Source: an uncultured Bacilli bacterium
Lineage (GTDB): Bacteria; Bacillota_I; Bacilli_A; RF39; UBA660
Direction of reading: 5' to 3'
Length of the DNA: 10,496 nucleotides
NCBI GenBank assembly: GCA_947623755.1
Contig: CANQHB010000023.1
Coordinates: forward strand, 1-10,496
Position numbers and translations under genes: made by a program. This document shows positions 1 to 4,862 of this stretch, piece by piece (positions within the stretch are counted from its first letter, which is position 1; each line of letters opens with the position of its first letter). A model generated the notes under the pieces. That model searched no databases. It was not told where the DNA came from and saw only the letters and a list, made by a program, of their open reading frames with translations.

Positions 1-5
1 AACAT

Positions 6-34
6 TTGTGTTTTATCTTTTTTAGTGGTATAAT
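6..34 (+). promoter_or_regulatory. Sigma-A promoter of the surface protein gene
   Basis: The -35 is TTGTGT (6-11), the spacer is 17 nt, and the -10 is a perfect TATAAT (29-34). TG at 26-27 makes it an extended -10. The start codon lies about 22 nt downstream behind GGAGGGG (46-52). Confidence 0.8.
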
Positions 35-56
35 ATAGTTATCTTGGAGGGGTAGT

Positions 57-1103
57 ATGCAAGCAAAATATAAAAATATTTTAATAGCGATTTTAGGAAT
101 TTTGTTTATGTTATCGTTAATGGCTATTTATTTTTTAGTGAAGAAAGATAATGAAGAGTTAAAAACAATTCAGGGTGTCGTTATAATTGCCGATAAAGAA
201 TACGTTATGTTAGAGGTTTCAGGTGAAGATTATTTAATTAAAAATATTAAAGGTAATTATAATGTTGGCGATGAAGTAAAATTTACGTATAAGGAAAAAG
301 ATTTAAATACCAAAGAAGAACCAAAAAGTATTAAAATAAGCGATGAAGAGTTAATTAAAGTAAAAGAAGAAGAAAGGGAAGAAGATAATAATTCTAATGG
401 AAATTTAGATAACTCTAATAGTACGTCAAATAATACTACTGGTAGCGGAGAAAATACACCGTCTACTAACCAAAATAATAATACTGGTGCAAATACAGGA
501 GTAAGTAATAATACCAGTACAAGTAATAATAACTCTAATACTAGTACTAGTGGCAATAGTAGTGCTAATAATTCAAATCCTAGTAGTGGTAATAATATAA
601 CTAGTGGTATAAATAGTGGAAGTGCTGATACCGAAGTAGTAAACTATTTTAATAGTTATAAAACAAGTATAGATAGTAGTAATCCTACTAGTATAGGTAG
701 TACCCTTAAAAGTGGTTTTGTGACAGTCGTAGATTTCTTATTTTATAATGGAACAATTAAAGGTTATCGTTTTAATGATTTAACTAGCACGGCGAAATTA
801 AAAGTTTTAGCGATGGCATTATATTTTGATAACAAGATTGAAAAATATTTTCCAGGTTATAAAGAGACGATTAGTAATACTGCTAGTAAAATATATACCA
901 ATGTTAAAAGTAAAGTAGTTAATGCCTATCTTAATATAACTACCAGCATTTGTAGTAGCAATGCAGAATTATGTGGGGACGCTAAAGAAGGATTTGGCAA
1001 ATTAAAGAAAAATTTTGGTTTAACTTGGGATTTAATTAAAGATATAGCGGGAGATGGACTTGCAAATTTAAAAAGTTGGTATGAAATTTGGAGAGAAACT
1101 TAA
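57..1103 (+). CDS. Membrane-anchored protein with Asn/Ser-rich linker, unknown function
   Basis: I do not recognise the function. Seen in the 348-aa protein: a short basic N-terminus and one membrane segment (about residues 8-28) with no lipobox, so probably a signal anchor with the rest outside the cell. Residues 36-100 form a small beta-rich module starting TIQGVV and resembling an OB-like fold (weak inference). A charged stretch (98-110) and a low-complexity Asn/Ser/Thr/Gly linker (108-195) follow. The C-terminal globular domain (196-348) is mainly helical with two Cys about 11 residues apart (CSSNAELC region) and a Trp-rich end. The ATG at 57 is chosen because GGAGGGG (46-52) sits 4 nt upstream. 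The gene has its own promoter and a terminator overlapping its stop codon, so it is monocistronic. The linker suggests a domain displayed away from the membrane. Confidence 0.85.
   Translation: MQAKYKNILIAILGILFMLSLMAIYFLVKKDNEELKTIQGVVIIADKEYVMLEVSGEDYLIKNIKGNYNVGDEVKFTYKEKDLNTKEEPKSIKISDEELIKVKEEEREEDNNSNGNLDNSNSTSNNTTGSGENTPSTNQNNNTGANTGVSNNTSTSNNNSNTSTSGNSSANNSNPSSGNNITSGINSGSADTEVVNYFNSYKTSIDSSNPTSIGSTLKSGFVTVVDFLFYNGTIKGYRFNDLTSTAKLKVLAMALYFDNKIEKYFPGYKETISNTASKIYTNVKSKVVNAYLNITTSICSSNAELCGDAKEGFGKLKKNFGLTWDLIKDIAGDGLANLKSWYEIWRET
378..641 (+). repeat. Low-complexity Asn/Ser/Thr/Gly-coding tract
   Basis: About 88 codons made mostly of AAT, AGT, ACT and GGT in irregular order, with local DNA repeats such as ACTAGTACTAGTGG. 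It encodes a flexible, probably extracellular linker between the N-terminal module and the C-terminal domain. Such tracts change length easily by slippage. Confidence 0.85.
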
Positions 1104-1129
1104 AAAGAGGTGGAACAACTCTTTTTTTT
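1102..1129 (+). terminator. Rho-independent terminator of the surface protein gene
   Basis: The stem AAAAAGAG (1102-1109) pairs with CTCTTTTT (1119-1126) around a 9-nt loop and runs into eight consecutive T (1122-1129). The TAA stop (1101-1103) lies at the foot of the stem. Confidence 0.85.
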
Positions 1130-1141
1130 AATACTAAAACA

Positions 1142-1150
1142 TGTTATAAT
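1142..1150 (+). promoter_or_regulatory. Extended -10 promoter of the HerA-like ATPase gene
   Basis: TGTTATAAT (1142-1150) is a perfect extended -10. No good -35 is visible; the position expected for it is the T-tract of the preceding terminator. The predicted start of transcription is near 1157, leaving a leader of about 30 nt. Confidence 0.7.
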
Positions 1151-1187
1151 TAGAATAGTTTAAAATGGTAAAAGGGTGTTGATTAAA

Positions 1188-3095
1188 ATGATATTTGGAA
1201 AAATTCTTTATATAAGCGACAATATCGCCCATGTTGAAAATATAAGTAAAGGTACTATTACTGCCGACTTAATGAATATCCATGTTATATTTGAAGAAAA
1301 AGACCAAAGGATATTAGGAGAAGTAGTAGAACTTAATAATGATGAAATTAAAATAAGATTTTTAGGTGAGTATGTAGGTACTCGGTATGTTAATGGTGTT
1401 ATTAGAAAACCTCTTTTATCAAGTAAGATTAGAGTTATTAATGGTGAAGAATTATTGGAAATTGTAGGAAAGCTTAGTGATAAAAGCTTTGTTTTAGGAA
1501 CTAGTGCGACTTATAAAGGATTTCAGATATGTCCCGATATTAATAGTTTGTTTTCCAATCATTTAGCAATATTTGGAAATTCAGGGTCTGGTAAATCATG
1601 TGGAGTTTCAAGAATTATTCAAAATATTTTTAGTAATCCTAAAATGGTTACTTATAATGCTAATATGTTTTTCTTTGACGCTTATGGTGAATATAAAAAT
1701 GCTTTTGGTTCTTTAGATAAAATTAATCCAAGTTACAGTTATAAGTTTGTTACTACTAATCCTCAAGAACCGACAGATTATTTACTTAAAATTCCGGTTA
1801 ATTTGCTTACTTTAGATGATATTGCGTTACTTTTACAAGCTTCAACTCATAGTCAATTACCAATTTTGGAACGAAGTATTAAATATGCGAAATTATTTGC
1901 CAGTGAAGGGGAAGAAGTTACCAAATATAAAAACCATTTAATTGCTAAAGCGTTAATTGCTATTTTGTTTAGTAATATGACGACTAGTTATAAGAAAAAT
2001 GAAATATTTAAAGTTATTGAAGTTTGTCATACCAAAGAATTTAATTTTGATTCCGTTATTCCGGGAATTGGTTATACCAGAAGTTTTAGTGAATGCTTTG
2101 AGATTGATTCCAATGGTAACTTTGGAGAATCAGTATTAATTACCGAATATATTTTAAAACATATTGATGAATCGATTGAAGAGATAAAGGTTCCAGAAAA
2201 AAGTTTTTATACGTTAAAAGAGTTAGCAAATGCTTTGGAATTTACTTTAATTAGTGAAGGATTTCAGGGAAATCAGATAATGTATAATGAAGCGATGATT
2301 TTACAAGTTAGACTTAATACAATTATTAGTGGACCGGTTAATAATTATTTTGATGGGTCAAAGTATACAAGTGTAGAAGAGTTTATTAATGAATTATGTC
2401 GGAAAGAAAATAATAGAGCTCAAATAGTAAATATAAATTTGGAAGATATTGATGACGCGATTGCGAAGGTTATAGTAAAAATTATTTCCAAGTTATTGTT
2501 TGATTATGCAAAGGGTTTAAAAGAACGGGCAACAGTGCCATTCCACTTATTTTTGGAGGAAGCCCATAGATATATTCAACAAGATACCGATACTTTCTTA
2601 CTAGGATACAATATTTTTGATAGAATTGCTAAAGAAGGCCGGAAATATGGCGTAATGTTAGATATAATAAGTCAAAGACCAGTAGAAATAAGTGATACAG
2701 TTATTGCACAATGTTCTAATTTCTTGATATTTAAGATGACCCACCCTAAAGATATTAAATATATTGAGGAAATGCTTCCTAATATTAGTGCGGATGTTAT
2801 TGAAAAACAAAAAGTACTGCAACCCGGAAATTGTGTAGCGTTTGGTTCAGCCTTTAAAATACCGATGATTTGTAAGTTAGAAATGCCTGACCCAATGCCT
2901 TATAGTACGAACTGTAATGTTTCAGGTTGTTGGGGACAAAAAATGCAAGCAGCGACAACGGGACAAACACCAATTGCGAATAATTATGTAACCGAAGGCG
3001 TGCCAACTGGAAATATAACCCAGCAAATGGGCGCCCAGGGAATGAATCCGGCTGGAGTTTCAAATACTAATTATCCGACAGGTATGATGGCATAG
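1188..3095 (+). CDS. HerA/DUF87-family ATPase (DNA translocase-like)
   Basis: A cytoplasmic hexameric P-loop ATPase of the HerA/FtsK superfamily, 635 aa. Visible in order: an N-terminal beta-rich region (1-95) matching the HAS-barrel of HerA; Walker A GNSGSGKS (130-137); the family motif DAYGEY (164-169); Walker B HLFLEEAH (453-460) with the catalytic E; and a downstream DIISQRP segment (492-498) typical of this family. The last 50 residues are Gly/Asn/Thr/Met-rich and probably disordered. A GTG at 1176 lies in frame, but ATG 1188 is preferred because the ribosome site AAAGGG (1171-1176) overlaps the GTG and sits 11 nt before the ATG. No NurA nuclease, Sir2 or other known HerA partner is visible beside it, so its substrate and role (repair, chromosome handling or defence) are open. 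Its stop lies one base before the toxI promoter and there is no terminator between them. Confidence 0.88.
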   Translation: MIFGKILYISDNIAHVENISKGTITADLMNIHVIFEEKDQRILGEVVELNNDEIKIRFLGEYVGTRYVNGVIRKPLLSSKIRVINGEELLEIVGKLSDKSFVLGTSATYKGFQICPDINSLFSNHLAIFGNSGSGKSCGVSRIIQNIFSNPKMVTYNANMFFFDAYGEYKNAFGSLDKINPSYSYKFVTTNPQEPTDYLLKIPVNLLTLDDIALLLQASTHSQLPILERSIKYAKLFASEGEEVTKYKNHLIAKALIAILFSNMTTSYKKNEIFKVIEVCHTKEFNFDSVIPGIGYTRSFSECFEIDSNGNFGESVLITEYILKHIDESIEEIKVPEKSFYTLKELANALEFTLISEGFQGNQIMYNEAMILQVRLNTIISGPVNNYFDGSKYTSVEEFINELCRKENNRAQIVNINLEDIDDAIAKVIVKIISKLLFDYAKGLKERATVPFHLFLEEAHRYIQQDTDTFLLGYNIFDRIAKEGRKYGVMLDIISQRPVEISDTVIAQCSNFLIFKMTHPKDIKYIEEMLPNISADVIEKQKVLQPGNCVAFGSAFKIPMICKLEMPDPMPYSTNCNVSGCWGQKMQAATTGQTPIANNYVTEGVPTGNITQQMGAQGMNPAGVSNTNYPTGMMA

Positions 3096-3096
3096 T

Positions 3097-3125
3097 TTGA
3101 CAAAAGTTAAATAATATGTTATTAT
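3097..3125 (+). promoter_or_regulatory. Strong consensus promoter of toxI
   Basis: Perfect -35 TTGACA (3097-3102), 17-nt spacer, -10 TATTAT (3120-3125) with TG at 3117-3118. This is one of the two best -35 elements in the window, as expected for an antitoxin RNA that must be made in excess. Transcription should start near 3132. Confidence 0.88.
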
Positions 3126-3132
3126 GTATTTA

Positions 3133-3146
3133 GCAAAGAAATTTGC
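3133..3146 (+). other. 5' GAAA-tetraloop hairpin of toxI RNA
   Basis: GCAAA (3133-3137) pairs with TTTGC (3142-3146) around GAAA, a GNRA tetraloop. It starts within a base or two of the predicted transcript start. It may protect the 5' end of the precursor; this role is inference. Confidence 0.6.
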
Positions 3147-3155
3147 AAGAAAAAA

Positions 3156-3264
3156 GATGGTGAACCCAGCCATTAAGTTGGGAAATAAAAAAGCGGTGAA
3201 TCCAGCCATTAAATTGGAAATTAAAAAAGCGGTGAATCCAGCCATTAAATTGGAAATTAAAAAA
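3156..3264 (+). repeat. Three tandem 36/37-nt toxI repeats
   Basis: Units at 3156-3192 (37 nt), 3193-3228 and 3229-3264 (36 nt each). Units 2 and 3 are identical. Unit 1 differs by an inserted base and a few substitutions, two of which compensate: C3165-G3182 becomes T3201-A3218 within the same stem. A fourth unit begins (GCG, 3265-3267) and is cut off by the terminator. Every unit ends in six A. Confidence 0.95.
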
Positions 3265-3266
3265 GC

Positions 3267-3295
3267 GACTAGAATAAATTCTAGTCTTTTCTTTT
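3267..3295 (+). terminator. toxI-toxN intergenic terminator
   Basis: GACTAGAA (3267-3274) pairs with TTCTAGTC (3279-3286) in an 8-bp stem with a TAAA loop, followed by TTTTCTTTT. In type III systems a leaky terminator at this place makes antitoxin RNA exceed toxin mRNA; the position and strength here fit that role. Confidence 0.88.
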
Positions 3296-3309
3296 AGGAA
3301 AGTTTATTG

Positions 3310-3315
3310 TATAAT
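3310..3315 (+). promoter_or_regulatory. Possible weak internal promoter for toxN
   Basis: A perfect TATAAT lies between the terminator and the toxN ribosome site, 23 nt before the ATG. There is no TGn extension in register and no recognisable -35 (TTTTCT at 17-nt spacing). It may be chance in AT-rich DNA. Confidence 0.3.
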
Positions 3316-3338
3316 TAGATTGGAAAGGGGTAATGGTG

Positions 3339-3854
3339 ATGAAATATAATTTCATATTAGTAAGAATTGATAGTAATTATTGTGATTATTTAAGAAGTTT
3401 TGATAAGAGAGTAATGTATAACAAAGATAAGAAAGAACTAAGACCTTTTGTGGGAGTAATTTTTAAGATAGGGAACATTGAATATTTTGCACCTTTAGCT
3501 AGTCCTAAATTAAAACATTTAACCATGAGAAATAATCTTGATTTTTTAAAGATAAATGGTGGTTCTTTAGGAGTTATTAATTTTAATAATATGATTCCGG
3601 TGTTAAAAAGTAATTATACTTTAATTGATTTAAATACTGTTCCAACTAATAATAAAGAAAGAACTTATTATTATCTTTTAATGGCTCAACTTTCTTGGCT
3701 TAATGCTCATAGTATGCAAGTAATTAAAAAAGCCAAACACTTATATAATTTATATCTTACAGATAAAATATACATAAGCTTAAAAAATAGGTGTTGTAAT
3801 TTTTCTTTGTTAGAAGAAAAATGTTTAGAATATCATAATTTAGTTAAAGTGTAA
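3339..3854 (+). CDS. toxN: ToxN/AbiQ-family endoribonuclease toxin
   Basis: The toxin of a type III toxin-antitoxin system: a cytoplasmic, metal-independent RNase that cuts A-rich sites in mRNAs and in its own antitoxin RNA. The 171-aa length matches characterised ToxN and AbiQ (about 170 aa). Family signatures seen: an N-terminal FILVRID strand; the FAPLASPK segment (50-57) matching the LAPLTSPK motif, with the active-site Ser at 55 and Lys 57; GVINFNNMIPV (78-88); and CNFSLLEEKCLEY (153-165) near the C-terminus. In this protein Ala replaces the Thr that often precedes the Ser. ATG 3339 is preferred over the in-frame ATG 3333 because AAAGGGG (3324-3330) is 8 nt before 3339 but only 2 nt before 3333, and the family usually starts M-K-x-Y/F. 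It lies 43 nt after the toxI terminator and is probably transcribed by read-through from the toxI promoter. The locus sits between the ATPase gene and the 6S RNA. Confidence 0.93.
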   Translation: MKYNFILVRIDSNYCDYLRSFDKRVMYNKDKKELRPFVGVIFKIGNIEYFAPLASPKLKHLTMRNNLDFLKINGGSLGVINFNNMIPVLKSNYTLIDLNTVPTNNKERTYYYLLMAQLSWLNAHSMQVIKKAKHLYNLYLTDKIYISLKNRCCNFSLLEEKCLEYHNLVKV

Positions 3855-3887
3855 TTTTAATTTTCATTGTAAATTAAAGAATTAATA

Positions 3888-3917
3888 TTGAATATTATTT
3901 TCTAAATATGATATAAT
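3888..3917 (+). promoter_or_regulatory. Promoter of the 6S RNA gene
   Basis: -35 TTGAAT (3888-3893), 18-nt spacer, perfect -10 TATAAT (3912-3917) with TG at 3909-3910. The expected start (about 3924) coincides with the first base of the RNA's closing stem, which supports both calls. Confidence 0.82.
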
Positions 3918-3923
3918 AGTATT

Positions 3924-4101
3924 ACCTAGAGGATATAGTTTATTTTACATAAAACCGACTATGAGATAATTTAGGGAGAATAATTACATATGGAGTTGAA
4001 TGCTGGTCTTGATTTGCCAGAATCCAGAAGTATGTATGTTTCTTACCACCTGCGAGTGCGCGGGATTTTATCGACAAATAGACTTTTCCTTTGGGTTTTT
4101 G
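3924..4101 (+). ncRNA. ssrS: 6S RNA (bsrA/ssrS-type RNA polymerase regulator)
   Basis: 6S RNA imitates an open promoter and binds the housekeeping RNA polymerase holoenzyme in stationary phase. Seen here: the 5' end ACCTAGAGG (3924-3932) pairs over all 9 positions (with G-U) with CCTTTGGGT (4088-4096). GTTTATTT (3938-3945) then pairs with AAATAGAC (4076-4083), and ATAAAA (3949-3954) with TTTTAT (4066-4071). A large central bubble follows, with a GC-rich hairpin on its 3' strand (CCTGCG 4049-4054 with CGCGGG 4059-4064, loop AGTG). An apical arm (about 3986-4040) includes CTGG/CCAG pairing. The T-run after 4096 can end transcription. Size (about 175 nt), rod-bubble-rod shape and 3'-strand bubble hairpin fit 6S. 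The position fits too: B. subtilis 6S-1 (bsrA) lies in the aspS-yrvM interval, and the next gene here is the yrvM homologue tcdA. No aspS is present upstream; ToxIN occupies that side. Confidence 0.85.
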
Positions 4102-4103
4102 TT

Positions 4104-4112
4104 TGCTATAAT
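4104..4112 (+). promoter_or_regulatory. Extended -10 promoter of tcdA
   Basis: TGCTATAAT (4104-4112) is a perfect extended -10 with no clear -35; that position is taken by the 3' strand of the 6S closing stem. The predicted start is near 4119, giving a leader of only about 10 nt that is almost entirely the ribosome site. Confidence 0.6.
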
Positions 4113-4128
4113 ATACTTGGTGATGAAC

Positions 4129-4803
4129 ATGTTTGATAGATTATTAAAATTGGTTACCGAAGAAGATTTAGAAAAAATAAAAAAGACTAAAGTTTTGTTA
4201 GTTGGAGTTGGTGGAGTTGGTGGCTTTGTTTTAGAAGCTTTAGTAAGAAGTGGTTTTGATGATATTACCATTATTGATGGAGATACAGTGGATAAATCGA
4301 ATTTAAATAGACAGACTATTAGTTCTGGGGATAATTTAGGAGAACCTAAAGCCATTGTTGCTTGTAAAAGAGCCCTTAGTATTAATCCCAATATGAATAT
4401 AAAAGGAGAAAGTGTTTTACTTACTCAAGATAACTTTAATAATTATGTTAATCTTAATTATGATTATATAATTGACGCTTGTGATGATATAAAAATAAAA
4501 GTAGCGTTAATAAAATATGCCAAAGAACATAATATTAAAATAATTACTTGTCTTGGTACAGCTAGAAAACTAGATATTACTGGAATAAAAATGACAAAAC
4601 TTAATAAAACTTTTAATGACCCTTTAGCTAAAAAATTAAGATTAGAATTAAGAAAAGAAGATATAGCTTTAGATATTCCAGTGGTGTTTAGTGAAGCCCC
4701 GGCGATAAAGACAGAAGGCAATTTAGGAAGTGCTATTTTTGTACCGGCAATCGCGGGTATTACTTTGGCTAATTATGTATTTTTAGATATTATAAATAAT
4801 TAA
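4129..4803 (+). CDS. tcdA: tRNA threonylcarbamoyladenosine dehydratase TcdA
   Basis: An E1-like (ThiF/MoeB superfamily) enzyme that uses ATP to cyclise t6A37 of tRNAs to ct6A. Seen in the 224-aa protein: the nucleotide-binding loop GVGGVGG (26-32); the acidic end of strand 2 IIDGD (48-52); the NRQ motif (60-62) shared with TcdA; DACDD (116-120); and KTFNDPLAKKLR (160-171), which matches the TcdA-specific segment KTxxDPLAxKLR and separates it from ThiF and MoeB. It is shorter than E. coli TcdA (268 aa), lacking part of the C-terminal region, like many Firmicute homologues. The frame is open upstream to 4000, but that part is 6S RNA. ATG 4129 is chosen because GGTGA (4119-4123) sits 5 nt before it; ATG 4123 overlaps that ribosome site. 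Confidence 0.92.
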   Translation: MFDRLLKLVTEEDLEKIKKTKVLLVGVGGVGGFVLEALVRSGFDDITIIDGDTVDKSNLNRQTISSGDNLGEPKAIVACKRALSINPNMNIKGESVLLTQDNFNNYVNLNYDYIIDACDDIKIKVALIKYAKEHNIKIITCLGTARKLDITGIKMTKLNKTFNDPLAKKLRLELRKEDIALDIPVVFSEAPAIKTEGNLGSAIFVPAIAGITLANYVFLDIINN

Positions 4804-4808
4804 AAAAG

Positions 4809-4837
4809 TATACTTTAGAAGATTTTTATTATATAAT
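4809..4837 (+). promoter_or_regulatory. Promoter of the first M4 peptidase gene
   Basis: TATACT (4809-4814), 17-nt spacer, TATAAT (4832-4837). The same layout recurs before the second peptidase: an identical TATACTTT, 7 variable bases, and an identical 14-nt TTTTATTATATAAT. The -35 is far from TTGACA and lies in the palindrome AAAGTATACTTT (4805-4816). Transcription would start near 4844, past ATG 4842. Confidence 0.72.
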
Positions 4838-4862
4838 TATTATGAAAGTAGGTAGAAAGCTT

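Larger units (their letters stand above)
3132..3295 (+). ncRNA. toxI: ToxI-type RNA antitoxin of a type III toxin-antitoxin system
   Basis: A short RNA made of a 5' hairpin, three tandem 36/37-nt repeats and a hairpin terminator, directly upstream of a ToxN-family gene. In known type III systems the toxin cuts the repeat RNA into single units, and each folded unit wraps against the toxin and blocks it. The repeat length matches characterised ToxI/AntiQ antitoxins (about 34-36 nt). Each unit can form an H-type pseudoknot. In unit 2, GGT (3195-3197) pairs with GCC (3205-3207), and TCCA (3201-3204) pairs with TGGA (3215-3218). Units are separated by runs of six A, which fit the A-rich cutting sites known for ToxN/AbiQ. 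The 5' end is inferred from the promoter and the 3' end from the terminator. No ORF is plausible here. Confidence 0.9.

Noticed and set aside
257..556. Minus-strand ORF rich in Leu and Val opposite the surface protein gene
   Set aside because: It is the complement of the low-complexity Asn/Ser/Thr-coding tract; no ribosome site or plausible protein.
3060..3245. Minus-strand ORF encoding a 12-residue repeat protein (MAGFTAFL units)
   Set aside because: It is the antisense of the toxI repeats; 36 nt is a multiple of three, so the repeats stay in frame and look like a repeat protein. There is no ribosome site, and the RNA evidence on the plus strand explains the conservation.
3150..3270. Short direct repeats as a CRISPR array
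   Set aside because: The repeats abut with no unique spacers and are followed by a terminator and a ToxN gene, not cas genes.
3856..3878. Inverted repeat TTTAATTT/AAATTAAA after toxN as a terminator
   Set aside because: The stem is only A-T pairs and has no T-run after it; it may be chance in AT-rich DNA. toxN may instead read into the 6S region.
4000..4128. Upstream in-frame extension of tcdA (about 43 extra residues)
   Set aside because: It translates the 6S RNA region, has no homology to the TcdA N-terminus, and the tcdA promoter lies inside it.
4805..4816. Palindrome AAAGTATACTTT after tcdA as a terminator or operator
   Set aside because: It is too weak and loopless for a terminator. 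As an operator it is not kept before the second peptidase, where only the right half (TATACTTT) is present.
4842..4862. ATG 4842 as start of the first M4 peptidase
   Set aside because: It lies at or upstream of the predicted transcript start, has no ribosome site, and breaks the start alignment with the paralogue.
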